Of a DNA stretch of 64,000 nt, positions 16,985 through 26,517 are shown one piece after another. The stretch comes from Actinobacillus sp. (lineage in GTDB: Bacteria > Pseudomonadota > Gammaproteobacteria > Enterobacterales > Pasteurellaceae): the NCBI GenBank assembly GCA_020026155.1, contig JAHHQX010000007.1, forward strand, positions 40,467 to 104,466. Direction: 5' to 3'. Positions within the stretch are counted from its first letter, which is position 1; each line of letters opens with the position of its first letter. Below the pieces are notes generated by a model. The model saw only the letters and a list, made by a program, of their open reading frames with translations. It had not been told where the DNA came from and made no database searches. The position numbers were made by a program, and so were the translations under genes.

Positions 16985-17982
16985 TGCGCCACAAAAATTC
17001 GCGAAAAATTAACTTAATTTTAATGATATTGCTGTTAGTCGTGGGAATCTTTTCCCTCACGCTAGGGCAATATCCCGTTGGCTTCGCCAAAATTATTTGT
17101 TCTTTAACAAATCAAACTCATTTAACCATAGTGGATAAGCATATTTTATTGGATATTCGCTTACCTCGAGTGTTACTCGCTATTGGTGTCGGGGGGCTCT
17201 TAGCTTTTAGTGGTGCCATTTTACAAGGAGTTTTTCATAATCCCCTAGTAGATCCCCACATCATTGGAGTAAGCTCTGGCGCTGCTTTCGGCGGAACCTT
17301 AGCCATTCTCTTAGGATTTTCAACATTTGGATTAATGCTGAATACCTTTTTCTTTGGTCTATTAGCATTAGCACTGATTTATCTGCTCGCAAGCTTATTT
17401 GGACAAAGTGATCGCTTAATGCTGATTTTGTTGGGTATCGTCTTAAGCGGTATCTTTGCTGCGTTAGTTCACTTAGTACAATACCTTGCAGATACGGAAG
17501 AAAAACTCCCAAATATTGTTTTTTGGTTACTAGGAAGTTTCTCCACAGCAAATTGGCAAAAATTGTGGCTTGTGTGGCTTCCAATCGTTCTCTTCGGAGG
17601 GATTCTTTACAAGCTGCGTTGGCGAATCAATATTCTCTCTTTGGGTGACATCGAAGCAAAAGCATTAGGATTACATGTAACGCCTCTGCGCTACGGTGTG
17701 CTATTTTTAAGTGCGCTACTTATTGCTTCTCAAGTTGCTGTTACAGGCGCTGTTGGCTGGATAGGCTTGGTCGTACCGCATATTGGACGTTTACTGGTTG
17801 GTGCTGATCACCGGAAATTACTGGGCACGACTTTTTTGGCGGGTGCCATTATCATGTTGCTCGTAGATGATCTAGCTCGCACTTTAAGTCAATCCGAAAT
17901 TCCACTCAGCATTATCACGGCACTATTTGGGGCGCCATTGTTCATTTTCTTACTTGCGAAGAATAAATCATGGCGGAAATAG
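16984..17982 (+). CDS. ABC importer permease, FecCD/BtuC family (MolB-like)
   Basis: 332 residues with about ten membrane spans. Family motifs: LPRVLLAIGVGGLLAFSGA and NPLVDPHIIGVSSGAAFG near the N-terminal third, then GAVGWIGLVVPHIGRL in the coupling region. It is the membrane half of a type II importer. It starts at the overlapping TAATG of the binding-protein gene and overlaps the ATPase gene by 13 bp, so all three are translationally coupled. Confidence 0.9.
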   Translation: MRHKNSRKINLILMILLLVVGIFSLTLGQYPVGFAKIICSLTNQTHLTIVDKHILLDIRLPRVLLAIGVGGLLAFSGAILQGVFHNPLVDPHIIGVSSGAAFGGTLAILLGFSTFGLMLNTFFFGLLALALIYLLASLFGQSDRLMLILLGIVLSGIFAALVHLVQYLADTEEKLPNIVFWLLGSFSTANWQKLWLVWLPIVLFGGILYKLRWRINILSLGDIEAKALGLHVTPLRYGVLFLSALLIASQVAVTGAVGWIGLVVPHIGRLLVGADHRKLLGTTFLAGAIIMLLVDDLARTLSQSEIPLSIITALFGAPLFIFLLAKNKSWRK

Positions 17983-18719
17983 TTTTACATGCCACCGACA
18001 TTACCTTCGGTTATAAAACCCCGCTATGCTCACCTTTATCGCTCATATTAAAACAAGGTGAAGTCGTCGCCATTCTTGGTACAAATGGTCGTGGAAAGAC
18101 AACGTTGCTTCATACTCTAGTGGGAATTTTACCTACCCTCAGCGGGTCAATAAGATGTGTAAAAAATATTGGTTATGTGCCACAGCACAATACAATGAGT
18201 TTTGATTATTTAGTATTAGATGTCGTGTTAATGGGATTAAGCCAACGTGTAGGACTTTTTTATGAGCCGACTCATGAAGATGAAACGCGGGCTTTAGCAC
18301 TATTGGTGGAATTAGGAATCGCTCACCTTGCACATAGTGTGTTTAACCATTTATCAGGTGGACAACAACAATTAATTTTATTAGCACGTGCATTAATGTC
18401 TGAAGCCGACTTCATCGTTTTAGATGAGCCTACTTCAGCACTGGATTTAGCTAATCAACAAATCGTTTTAAATTTTATTGCGAAATTAGCGAAAGAACAG
18501 AAAAAAACAGTACTTTTTACAACACACGATCCTTATCATGCACAATTAGTTGCGGATCGTTGTTTATTATTGCTTCCTGAACAACAGTGGTTGTATGCGC
18601 CAGTTTATGAGGCGTTGCAAGAAAATCGGTTAGAGTGCCTTTACGGACTTCCACTCCGCTGTAAAACCTTGGAAGACGATAGAAAGGTCATTTTCCCCCT
18701 TTTCTCTGTGCAAAGATAA
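17970..18719 (+). CDS. ABC importer ATPase (MolC/FecE-like)
   Basis: 249 residues with Walker A GTNGRGKTTL (near residue 38), Q-loop, signature LSGGQQQL, Walker B FIVLDEPTSALD and the H-loop THD. The Walker A has Arg where most have Ala, Ser or Gly (GxNGRGKT), a minor variation. Cytoplasmic motor for the upstream permease and binding protein; a terminator follows at 18741. Confidence 0.92.
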   Translation: MAEIVLHATDITFGYKTPLCSPLSLILKQGEVVAILGTNGRGKTTLLHTLVGILPTLSGSIRCVKNIGYVPQHNTMSFDYLVLDVVLMGLSQRVGLFYEPTHEDETRALALLVELGIAHLAHSVFNHLSGGQQQLILLARALMSEADFIVLDEPTSALDLANQQIVLNFIAKLAKEQKKTVLFTTHDPYHAQLVADRCLLLLPEQQWLYAPVYEALQENRLECLYGLPLRCKTLEDDRKVIFPLFSVQR

Positions 18720-18740
18720 TGCGAGTCAGTACGGAGAAGT

Positions 18741-18772
18741 TGGCGACAATCCCATTGTCGCCATTTTTTTTA
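18741..18772 (+). terminator. Terminator after the MolABC-like genes
   Basis: TGGCGACAAT pairs with ATTGTCGCCA around CCC, followed by eight T residues: a strong intrinsic terminator. Confidence 0.9.
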
Positions 18773-18841
18773 TCTAAAAAATAGCTTTTTATGAGCGCTT
18801 ACTTCAAAATATCTTCATGATCCCCTGATAAAGGTTTTACT

Positions 18842-19405
18842 ATGACTTCACTTTTTTCACCGCATAAACAAGAAGAATATTGCCCTAAATGCGGTAAAGT
18901 TTTACAAATGAAACAAAGTAAACGTGGTTTATTTCTAGGTTGCACGGGTTATCCTGAATGCGATTATTTAAAACCTTTACGTGCACCACAATTCCAAATT
19001 ATCCACGATTTACCTGAACCATGTCCTAAGTGTGGTGCAAATTTACAGCTTAAACAAGGTACTTACGGCATGTTTATTGGCTGCAGTGCTTATCCAGACT
19101 GTGATTATGTGTTGCATCATCAAGTGCAAGAAACACCGACAGAAAAATATCCTTGCCCACTTTGTAAAAAAGGGCAGTTAGTTTTACGTCGGAGTCGCTT
19201 CGGAAAAAGTTTTTATGGGTGCGACCAGTTTCCTAAATGCAAAATGATTATTAATGAAAAACCGCTTTTTCAAAGCTGTCCACATTGCCACGGTAAATTA
19301 GCTTTATTAAAAAAAACGACAGAACACTCTCAAACTTTTCAATGTATCAATCCACATTGTGAAAAAATGTTTGATCTCCCTGTTGAATCAGAAAAACAAG
19401 AATAA
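18842..19405 (+). CDS. yrdD: YrdD, topoisomerase I C-terminal zinc-ribbon protein
   Basis: 187 residues made of four tandem zinc ribbons of the TopA C-terminal type. Each has paired cysteines about 20 residues apart: CPKCGK..CTGYPEC, CPKCGA..CSAYPDC, CPLCKK..CDQFPKC, and CPHCHG..CINPHC. There is no catalytic topoisomerase domain. The molecular role is unknown; DNA or RNA binding is likely. The gene order yrdD-tsaC-aroE is conserved with E. coli and Haemophilus. Confidence 0.88.
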   Translation: MTSLFSPHKQEEYCPKCGKVLQMKQSKRGLFLGCTGYPECDYLKPLRAPQFQIIHDLPEPCPKCGANLQLKQGTYGMFIGCSAYPDCDYVLHHQVQETPTEKYPCPLCKKGQLVLRRSRFGKSFYGCDQFPKCKMIINEKPLFQSCPHCHGKLALLKKTTEHSQTFQCINPHCEKMFDLPVESEKQE

Positions 19406-19409
19406 CTTT

Positions 19410-19961
19410 ATGAATATACAACAAATTATTAAGGCTTTATTAAATGATGAAGTCATCGCTTATCCAACAGAAGCAGTTTTTGGATTAGGCTGCAATCCCT
19501 ATAGTGAAACGGCTATCCAACGCTTACTGGCCTTAAAAAATCGCCCAATTGAAAAAGGGCTTATTTTGATAGCACCAGCACTTCATTATTTTAAAGACTT
19601 TATTGATCTGGAAGCATTAAGCCCAGAACAGCATCAACGCCTCGAGCAGTTTTATACTCCCGCAACCACGTGGATTGTTCCCGTCAAAACAAGCGTTTCT
19701 CGTCTAGTCCGTGGGAAATTTGATACGATTGCAATTCGCTTATGTGCTCATCCAGATGTAACTGCACTATGTGAAGGAGGGAAAATACCACTGGTTTCAA
19801 CCAGTGCAAACCTTAGCGGAGAAGAGCCTGCAAGAACCTATGATGAAGTTTACCAACAATTTGGAGAGAATTTTCCTGTGCTTGAAGGACAGGTTGGTGG
19901 GGCAAAGAATCCTTCACAAATTAAAGATTTATTTACAAATCAAATCGTTCGCCAAGGGTAA
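19410..19961 (+). CDS. tsaC: TsaC (YrdC), threonylcarbamoyl-AMP synthase
   Basis: 183 residues from the ATG at 19410; a longer frame begins inside yrdD but the alignment starts at MNIQQIIKALLNDEVIAYPTEAVFGLGC. The Sua5/YrdC motifs YPTEAVFGLG, KNRPIEKGL and PLVSTSANLSGE are present. It makes threonylcarbamoyl-AMP from Thr, bicarbonate and ATP for the t6A37 modification of ANN-reading tRNAs. It is 4 bp after yrdD and 3 bp before aroE. Confidence 0.94.
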   Translation: MNIQQIIKALLNDEVIAYPTEAVFGLGCNPYSETAIQRLLALKNRPIEKGLILIAPALHYFKDFIDLEALSPEQHQRLEQFYTPATTWIVPVKTSVSRLVRGKFDTIAIRLCAHPDVTALCEGGKIPLVSTSANLSGEEPARTYDEVYQQFGENFPVLEGQVGGAKNPSQIKDLFTNQIVRQG

Positions 19962-19964
19962 ACT

Positions 19965-20786
19965 ATGCAAGCAATCTGTGATCAATATGCCGTCTGGGGA
20001 AATCCTATTGAACATAGCCTTTCGCCACAAATTCAAATGGCTTTTGCGAAAGTAACGGGGCAAAACATTCTTTACACTAAAAGGCTAGGAAGTTTAGAAC
20101 ATTTTGAACAAGAGTTATTCGCCTTTTTCCAAGAAGGGGCAAAGGGATGTAACATTACGGCCCCTTTTAAACAACGTGCTTTTGCTCTAGCTGATCTACA
20201 TAGCGAACGTTGTTTACGTGCTAAAAGTTGTAATACTCTTAAAAAACTTGCCAACGGTCAGCTTTATGCAGATAACACCGATGGTATTGGTTTAGTCAAT
20301 GATTTAAGCCGTTTAAATTGGTTACGCCCTCATCAAAAGATACTTATTCTTGGGGCAGGTGGTGCGACACAAGGGGTACTTTATCCTCTTTTACAAGCCG
20401 AACAACAGATTTTTATCGCTAATCGTAATATGGATAAAGCCCAGAACCTCGTTAATGATTTTCAAGATCTTGGTTCGCTGAAAGCCATCACTTTTAATGA
20501 TATTCCGACATATCATTTCGATCTCTGCATTAACGCCACATCGCTTGGGTTAAACGGCGAAGACTTTACTTTGTTAGGCGAATGGGTGCGTGAGATCCCT
20601 CACTTTTATGACATGCAATACAAATTACATGAAGATACGCCTTTCATCAAAAAATTAAAATCTTACCAAATCACAAATTATGCTGATGGTCTAGGAATGC
20701 TACTTGCACAAGGAGCGGAGAGTTTTGGCCTATGGCGCAACGTAACTGTTGATTACACAACGATTTTAAAAGAATTACAAAAATAA
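19965..20786 (+). CDS. aroE: AroE, shikimate dehydrogenase
   Basis: 273 residues. The substrate domain has NPIEHSLSP, NITAPFK with the catalytic Lys, and DNTDGIGL; the NADP domain has ILGAGGATQGV and NRNMDKA. It reduces 3-dehydroshikimate to shikimate in aromatic amino-acid synthesis. Last gene of yrdD-tsaC-aroE; a perfect inverted pair of the ACGCCCC element ends the unit 8 bp after the stop. Confidence 0.96.
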   Translation: MQAICDQYAVWGNPIEHSLSPQIQMAFAKVTGQNILYTKRLGSLEHFEQELFAFFQEGAKGCNITAPFKQRAFALADLHSERCLRAKSCNTLKKLANGQLYADNTDGIGLVNDLSRLNWLRPHQKILILGAGGATQGVLYPLLQAEQQIFIANRNMDKAQNLVNDFQDLGSLKAITFNDIPTYHFDLCINATSLGLNGEDFTLLGEWVREIPHFYDMQYKLHEDTPFIKKLKSYQITNYADGLGMLLAQGAESFGLWRNVTVDYTTILKELQK

Positions 20787-20794
20787 ATAGAAAG

Positions 20795-20837
20795 ACGCCC
20801 CGATTTTCGTAAAAATTTTTTCGGAAAATCGGGGCGT
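20795..20837. terminator. Terminator formed by two inverted ACGCCCC elements (copy 3)
   Basis: ACGCCCCGATTTTC (20795-20808) and its exact complement (20824-20837) form a 14-bp stem around an A/T-rich loop, between convergent aroE and trkH. Each arm is a dispersed element core plus its first A/T tract; the second tracts overlap in the loop. It probably ends transcription from both sides. Confidence 0.85.
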
Positions 20838-20852
20838 GTTTATTATTTTTAA

Positions 20853-22319
20853 TTATTTTTTCCAGAAGGCTGGCATAAAGACAACGAGTAATGAGAAGAA
20901 CTCTAAACGTCCTGCCACCATCGCAAAAGAGAAAACTAATTTCGATGCGTCTGGCACCGAGCTAAAGTTTTCACTAGTTGATCCAAGACCAGGTCCAGTA
21001 TTAGTAATGGTAGAAATTACCGCACCGATTGCATCAAAGCCTCCCATACCACAAGCAATTGCACCAAAGACACAAAGCCAAAATACGAGAATATACACAA
21101 TCAAAAATGCCCAAATATTTTCTAACGCACGGCGAGGAACTACATTATCCCCAAGTTTTACGGGGTGAATGATGTTCGGGTGAATCAGCATTAACAATTC
21201 ACGTTTTCCTTGTAGCCAAAGCACTAAGGCACGAATCATTTTTAAACCACCTGATGTTGATCCTGCACATCCCCCTAATAAACAAGCAAAAACAAGTAGC
21301 ATAGAAAGGAATGGAGGAAGATCATCAATATTATAAACCGTGTAACCACAGTTCATTGACATAGTAGTAACCTGTGCGGAGCCTTTTACAAAGGCTTGGC
21401 TTAGCGAAATATTATTAAAGTGAATATAAAGTCCTAAAGAGAAAATAATAATAAACGCCGCTTGTAGAAAAACGAAAAATCTAAACTCAGGATCTTTCCA
21501 ATAGGTCGTCAAAGTCGCTTTATGCGGGAAATGGCTTAATGCAATGATATGGAGGTTAAAGTTACATCCCCCTACCAACATAAAAATTGCCGAAATAACA
21601 TAAATTGCCGAGCTATTAAAATACGGTAAACTTGCATTATGCGTTGAGAATCCGCCATTTGATAAGGTAGCAAAGCTATGCGAAATTGCATCAAACCAGT
21701 TCATTCCTGCAAACCAATAAGAAATGGCACACAAAGCGGTGAAGAAGAAATAACAAAGCCATAATAATTTTGCGACTTCAGAAATACGTGGTCGTAATTT
21801 ATCATTCTTCATTTCCACGCCTGAGGATTCCGCATGATAAATTTGGTTTCCCCCCACACCGAGGAGTGGTAATACTGCAACCATCAGTACAATTACCCCC
21901 ATGCCCCCAAACCAGTTCGTTAACTGACGATAAAAGAGAATAGCATGTGGTAGGCTATCCAAATTCGTTAAAACCGTTGCGCCGGTTGTAGTAAATCCAG
22001 AAAAAGACTCAAAAATAGCGGAATTTACGCTGATATGAAGATGATCGGAAAGTAAAAAAGGAATCGCACCTAGCAATCCTAATACTACCCAGAATGCCAC
22101 AACGATAAGGAATCCATCTCTCGCACGGAGTTGTTCTTTATGATTATGGCAAAGCCACCAAAGTGTAACACCCAATGCTAAGAAAATCGCGAAGGACTCC
22201 ATAAAGGTTTTACCGCCCCCGTCTCCATAAATTAATGCGACCGATGCAGGTATGAGCATGACGCCCGAAAACCCCATAATGAGAATACCTACGATCCTTA
22301 ATACTGATAAAATTTGCAC
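20853..22319 (-). CDS. trkH: TrkH, potassium uptake channel subunit
   Basis: 488 residues, polytopic. The four M1-P-M2 repeats of the TrkH/KtrB family are evident, with selectivity-loop segments such as GFTTTGATVL, LSNGGFSTHNASL, MSMNCGYT and ITNTGPGLG. It forms the membrane pore of the Trk potassium system; the TrkA regulator is not in the window. It follows yigZ by 8 bp, the same pairing as E. coli. Confidence 0.95.
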   Translation of the reverse strand: MQILSVLRIVGILIMGFSGVMLIPASVALIYGDGGGKTFMESFAIFLALGVTLWWLCHNHKEQLRARDGFLIVVAFWVVLGLLGAIPFLLSDHLHISVNSAIFESFSGFTTTGATVLTNLDSLPHAILFYRQLTNWFGGMGVIVLMVAVLPLLGVGGNQIYHAESSGVEMKNDKLRPRISEVAKLLWLCYFFFTALCAISYWFAGMNWFDAISHSFATLSNGGFSTHNASLPYFNSSAIYVISAIFMLVGGCNFNLHIIALSHFPHKATLTTYWKDPEFRFFVFLQAAFIIIFSLGLYIHFNNISLSQAFVKGSAQVTTMSMNCGYTVYNIDDLPPFLSMLLVFACLLGGCAGSTSGGLKMIRALVLWLQGKRELLMLIHPNIIHPVKLGDNVVPRRALENIWAFLIVYILVFWLCVFGAIACGMGGFDAIGAVISTITNTGPGLGSTSENFSSVPDASKLVFSFAMVAGRLEFFSLLVVFMPAFWKK

Positions 22320-22327
22320 GTTATCCC

Positions 22328-22936
22328 CTATTCCTTACTTTCAAGACACAGTTGCCCACTTGAATTGTCACTTAATGCTTGCTGAAATGTAGCCACTTTA
22401 TCAGCGCTAATCGCTAATACAAATCTTACCTCAGCTTGGAAATCTTGTGTCTCAATAAGCACATCATATTGTTTACATAAGTTTTGTACTAAATTAATTT
22501 GTGCATAATCACAAACTAATTGATATGGTTTGCGTTCAACCTTCAATACGGTTTCAACTTGCTTAAGCGCTTGTTGCACCCCATTACTATACGCCCGAAC
22601 CAGTCCCCCTGTCCCTAATAATACGCCACCAAAATAGCGTACAACAACCGCCGTGATTTCTCCTATATTACTACCTTGTAAACAAGCCAACATAGGTTTA
22701 CCTGCAGTTCCAGCGGGCTCACCATCATCAGAAAATCCTAGACCTTGCGAATAAGTAGGCGCTTCCGCTACGGTTGCCCAGCAATGATGGCATGCTTGTG
22801 GATGTTGCATCCTAACCCACAACCAGAATTGTTTTGCCTCTTCCATACCCGTTGTACGGTGGATATAGGTGATAAATCGGCTTTTCTTTATTTCTTCTTC
22901 AAAAACAACTAAATTTTTTGGAACAAAATACTGCAT
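22328..22936 (-). CDS. yigZ: YigZ/IMPACT family protein
   Basis: 202 residues with the UPF0029 N-terminal domain (KSRFITYIHR, then GFSDDGEPAGTAGKPML and VVVRYFGGVLLGTGGLVRAYS) and a short C-terminal ferredoxin-like domain. The eukaryotic relative IMPACT regulates translation through Gcn1; the bacterial function is not settled. It lies upstream of trkH in a likely two-gene unit. Confidence 0.92.
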   Translation of the reverse strand: MQYFVPKNLVVFEEEIKKSRFITYIHRTTGMEEAKQFWLWVRMQHPQACHHCWATVAEAPTYSQGLGFSDDGEPAGTAGKPMLACLQGSNIGEITAVVVRYFGGVLLGTGGLVRAYSNGVQQALKQVETVLKVERKPYQLVCDYAQINLVQNLCKQYDVLIETQDFQAEVRFVLAISADKVATFQQALSDNSSGQLCLESKE

Positions 22937-23009
22937 TACTTTTCTAAATCTTTGACCATCTTTTTAATGAGCGATATTATACGCAAAAATTATTAAAAGA
23001 GAGAATACG

Positions 23010-23246
23010 ATGGAAATTACTGTCAATAAAGAACTCAATGCCCTCGGTTTACGCTGCCCAGAACCTGTTATGATGGTGAGAAAAACAATCCGCCACATGC
23101 AAGCTGGAGAGATTTTACTTATTATTGCTGACGATCCTGCGACGACACGCGATATTCCAAGTTTCTGTCAATTCATGGATCATCAATTAATTAAAAGTCA
23201 AACACAAGAAATTCCTTTTCAATACTGGGTCAAAAAAGGAAGTTGA
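23010..23246 (+). CDS. tusA: TusA, sulphur carrier protein
   Basis: 78 residues with the SirA/TusA signature LGLRCPEPVM; the persulphide-carrying cysteine is Cys16 in the CPxP motif. It takes sulphur from IscS and passes it to TusBCD for mnm5s2U34 tRNA thiolation. Single gene, divergent from yigZ, with its own terminator. Confidence 0.95.
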   Translation: MEITVNKELNALGLRCPEPVMMVRKTIRHMQAGEILLIIADDPATTRDIPSFCQFMDHQLIKSQTQEIPFQYWVKKGS

Positions 23247-23261
23247 TTGATAAAACGTTTA

Positions 23262-23298
23262 TATCCTAGTGAACAAATTTTGCTAGGATTTTATTTTT
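23262..23298 (+). terminator. Terminator after tusA
   Basis: TATCCTAG (23262-23269) pairs with CTAGGATT (23283-23290) and is followed by TTATTTTTC. Confidence 0.7.
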
Positions 23299-23387
23299 CT
23301 TACTAAAATAATGTAGTTAATTCTTTCTATTCCCCTACTTTATCTTTAGAATGCGCACCTCATTTATAAATATTCAAAGGACTTATA

Positions 23388-24815
23388 ATGTCACCTCAGA
23401 AAAAAATAGGCGTACTCGGTCTGACGACAATGGTGTTCGGTTCCATGATTGGAAGCGGTATTTTTAATATTCCACAAAATATCGCCGTCAAATCCGCTCT
23501 TGGTCCAGTTATTATTGCGTGGATTATCACTGGGATAGGTATGCTATCTCTCGCCTTCGTTTTTAAAATCTTAACAGAGCAACGTCCTGAGCTTAATATC
23601 GGTATTTATTCTTATGCCAAAGAAGGTTTTGGCACCTTTGTTGGATTTAATTCCGCATGGGGCTATTGGCTGACATCCATTACGGGAAATGTCGCTTTTG
23701 CTATTATGCTTAATGACTCGCTAGGACATTATTTCCCCGTACTATTAAACCATGGTCTGCCCACTATCTTACTGGGTTTGGCACTTATATGGATTTATAA
23801 CTTCATCATAACGCGAGGGATTCAACAAGCAAGTTCGCTTAATACCATCACGGTTATTATTAAGTTTATCGCGATTCTTGCCATTATCTGTATGTATGTT
23901 ATCTACACACATATTGATTTCAAAAATATCGACTTATGGGGTGCAAAAGATCACTTAGGGAGTGTTTGGTCACAAATTAAAGCACCTATGCTAGTGACGG
24001 TCTGGTGTTTTATCGGTATTGAAGGCGCTGTAGTTGTTTCTAACCATGCTAAAAGAAAAAAAGATATTGGTATTGCCACGCTTATTGGATTTCTAGTCGC
24101 TTTAATTTTATATGTCACTATCTCAATCCTACCTTACGCGATTATTAGCCAGCCACAACTTGCAAATTTACCGGATCCATCAACAGCCTATGTTCTTGAT
24201 ACATTAGTTGGCTCGTGGTTTACCAAATTCGTTACGCTTTCAGTTCTCATTTCTATCGGAGGGGTATGGGTTGCATGGACCATTCTCATGGCACAACTTC
24301 CATATGCGGCAGCCTTAGATGGAACATTTCCAAAGATCTTTGCAAAAGAGAATACCAAAAAAGTACCAAGCATGGCGCTAACTATTTCAAGTGCTATCAT
24401 GTCCCTGTTCTTACTGTTAGCAATTACTGCAAAAGATGTTTATCTGGAATCTGTAAATATTACTAGCGTCATTATTTTGCCGTCTTATTTATTAAGTGCC
24501 ATGTATCTATGTAAAATCGCATCACGCAAAGAGATCTATGCGCAACATCGTACAAAATGCCGTATGTCTTTAGCGGTAGGTATCATTGCTACGCTTTACT
24601 GCTGTTGGTTAGTGTACTCTGCTGGTTTCACCTATTTATTTGTTGCAAGTATCCTTTATGCCATTGGAATAATTCCTTTTTACATTGCACGCCGCCAACA
24701 AGGTTACCACTTCAAACAAATTTTCCCATTTAAAGATGCTATTCTGGCTATCCTTATTATCTTGTTTGCATGTGTCGCAACTGTATTGGTAACGTTAGGC
24801 GACATTACACTCTAA
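23388..24815 (+). CDS. APC-superfamily amino acid antiporter A (ArcD/PotE-type)
   Basis: 475 residues, about 12 membrane spans. GSMIGSGIFNIPQN in helix 1 is the substrate-binding glycine-rich motif of basic amino acid/polyamine antiporters (APA group, as in arginine/ornithine and histidine/histamine exchangers); WCFIGIEGAVVVSNHAK is the helix 6 motif. It is closely similar over its whole length to the next gene, so the two arose by tandem duplication. Its message ends at a terminator (24833-24863), so it can be expressed separately from the downstream antiporter-decarboxylase pair. The substrate cannot be read from sequence; exchange of an amino acid for its amine is likely given the decarboxylase two genes on. 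Confidence 0.85.
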   Translation: MSPQKKIGVLGLTTMVFGSMIGSGIFNIPQNIAVKSALGPVIIAWIITGIGMLSLAFVFKILTEQRPELNIGIYSYAKEGFGTFVGFNSAWGYWLTSITGNVAFAIMLNDSLGHYFPVLLNHGLPTILLGLALIWIYNFIITRGIQQASSLNTITVIIKFIAILAIICMYVIYTHIDFKNIDLWGAKDHLGSVWSQIKAPMLVTVWCFIGIEGAVVVSNHAKRKKDIGIATLIGFLVALILYVTISILPYAIISQPQLANLPDPSTAYVLDTLVGSWFTKFVTLSVLISIGGVWVAWTILMAQLPYAAALDGTFPKIFAKENTKKVPSMALTISSAIMSLFLLLAITAKDVYLESVNITSVIILPSYLLSAMYLCKIASRKEIYAQHRTKCRMSLAVGIIATLYCCWLVYSAGFTYLFVASILYAIGIIPFYIARRQQGYHFKQIFPFKDAILAILIILFACVATVLVTLGDITL

Positions 24816-24832
24816 TTTTTTTACATTCACTT

Positions 24833-24863
24833 AAAAGCCAAAACGCGCTGTTTTGGCTTTTTT
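24833..24863 (+). terminator. Terminator between the two antiporter genes
   Basis: AAAAGCCAAAAC pairs with GTTTTGGCTTTT around GCGCT, followed by T residues. The 230 bp after it, up to 25089, are very A/T-rich and probably hold the promoter of the second antiporter; I see no clear operator. Confidence 0.88.
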
Positions 24864-25089
24864 ATTTCTAACGCTAACACTCTTTTTCTAACATGATAAC
24901 CAAAGATTATTTGGAAAAATAAATAACGAATTATCCCCTCTCGTACCCGTCCTTGTTTTTAATATATTTTTACAAAATAAATTTTATAAAAAAATATATA
25001 TAAATTATTCCATTTATGCTTTTATTTTGCTCTATTTGTCTTTAAAATAATCTCATTATATAAAACTTTACCTAATGGGAGGGTTAACA

Positions 25090-26517
25090 ATGTCCACTGA
25101 AAAGAAAATAGGAATACTTGGCCTTACAGCCATGGTCTTTGGTTCAATGATTGGTGGAGGAATTTTTAACATTCCTCAAAATATGGCAGCGCAATCGGCA
25201 TTAGGTCCGGTTATCATCGCTTGGGTAATTACAGCTATCGGTATGTTAGCCTTAGCATTCGTTTTTAAAATTCTTTCAGAAGAACGTCCTGACTTGAGCA
25301 TTGGTATTTACTCTTATGCGAAGCAAGGCTTTGGATCCTTTATAGGTTTCAATTCTGCATGGGGATATTGGCTAGCTGCCCTTGCAGGTAATGTTGCATT
25401 TGCTATCATGCTCAACGATTCTTTTGGGCACTATTTCCCAGTCTTATTAAAACACGGTACCCCAACTGTTATTCTCGGTTTAATCTTCATTTGGTTTTAT
25501 AACTTTCTAGTTTTAGGTGGTATTAAACAAGCAGCTTCAGTAAACACTGTAACCGTCATCATTAAATTTATTGCCCTACTTGTCATTATTATTATGATGA
25601 TAATTTGTGCACATATTGATTGGTTAAGTATTGATTTTTGGGGTAAACAACAGCATTTGGGTAGTATTTGGTCACAAATTAAAGCACCAATGCTCGTTAC
25701 TCTTTGGTGTTTCATCGGAATTGAAGGTGCAGTCGTTATCTCAAACCATGCCAAAAATCCTAAAGATGTTGGCGTAGCCACTGTGCTTGGTTTCCTCATT
25801 GCGTTAGCCCTATATGTTATCGTTTCTGTACTCCCCTACGCAGTCGCACAACAACCTGAATTAGCAAAATTAACCGATCCATCTACTGCTTATGTTCTCT
25901 CTACACTGGTTGGTCCATGGTTTGTCGATTTCGTTACTATTTCTGTCATTATCTCCGTTGGAGGCGCTTGGGTTGCATGGACTATCCTTACCGCTCAGCT
26001 TCCATACGCAGCGGCCACAGATAGTACATTCCCAAAAATTTTCTCTAAAGAAAACAGTAAACTGGTGCCGAGTGCTTCGCTTTATATTTCAAGCATCGTA
26101 ATGTCAATTTTTATGGTAGTCGCTGTCACTGCTAAAAATGTATATCTCGCATCTATCAATATTACCAGTGTCATCATCTTGCCGTGTTATTTACTTAGTG
26201 CCATGTACCTTTGGAAAATTTCTCAAAAGAAACAAATCTTCCAAAGTAACAAATCTAAATGTGTGGCTGCTCTTTGGATCGGCATCGTGGCCACTTTATA
26301 TTGTCTATGGCTAATTTATTCAGCTGGACTTAGTTATCTCATGGTTGCAAGCATTCTATATGCGGTAGGTATTATCCCATTCTATATTGCTTGCAAACAA
26401 AAAGGCTTAACCTTCAAACAAACCTTCCCAATATGGGACGCTATATTGGCCCTCATTATTATCGGGTTTGCTATTTTATCTATCGTGTTACTCGCAACTG
26501 GGTACATTGTCCTTTAA
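25090..26517 (+). CDS. APC-superfamily amino acid antiporter B (paralogue of A)
   Basis: 475 residues from the ATG at 25090, chosen over an in-frame ATG at 25075 because GGGAGG lies just before it and because it then matches the N-terminus of antiporter A (MSTEKKIGILGLTAMVFGSM). Same motifs as A: GSMIGGGIFNIPQN and WCFIGIEGAVVISNHAK. It ends 29 bp before the PSD-family decarboxylase gene, with no terminator between, so the two are probably one operon. The predicted role is antiport of substrate amino acid against the decarboxylation product. Confidence 0.87.
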   Translation: MSTEKKIGILGLTAMVFGSMIGGGIFNIPQNMAAQSALGPVIIAWVITAIGMLALAFVFKILSEERPDLSIGIYSYAKQGFGSFIGFNSAWGYWLAALAGNVAFAIMLNDSFGHYFPVLLKHGTPTVILGLIFIWFYNFLVLGGIKQAASVNTVTVIIKFIALLVIIIMMIICAHIDWLSIDFWGKQQHLGSIWSQIKAPMLVTLWCFIGIEGAVVISNHAKNPKDVGVATVLGFLIALALYVIVSVLPYAVAQQPELAKLTDPSTAYVLSTLVGPWFVDFVTISVIISVGGAWVAWTILTAQLPYAAATDSTFPKIFSKENSKLVPSASLYISSIVMSIFMVVAVTAKNVYLASINITSVIILPCYLLSAMYLWKISQKKQIFQSNKSKCVAALWIGIVATLYCLWLIYSAGLSYLMVASILYAVGIIPFYIACKQKGLTFKQTFPIWDAILALIIIGFAILSIVLLATGYIVL

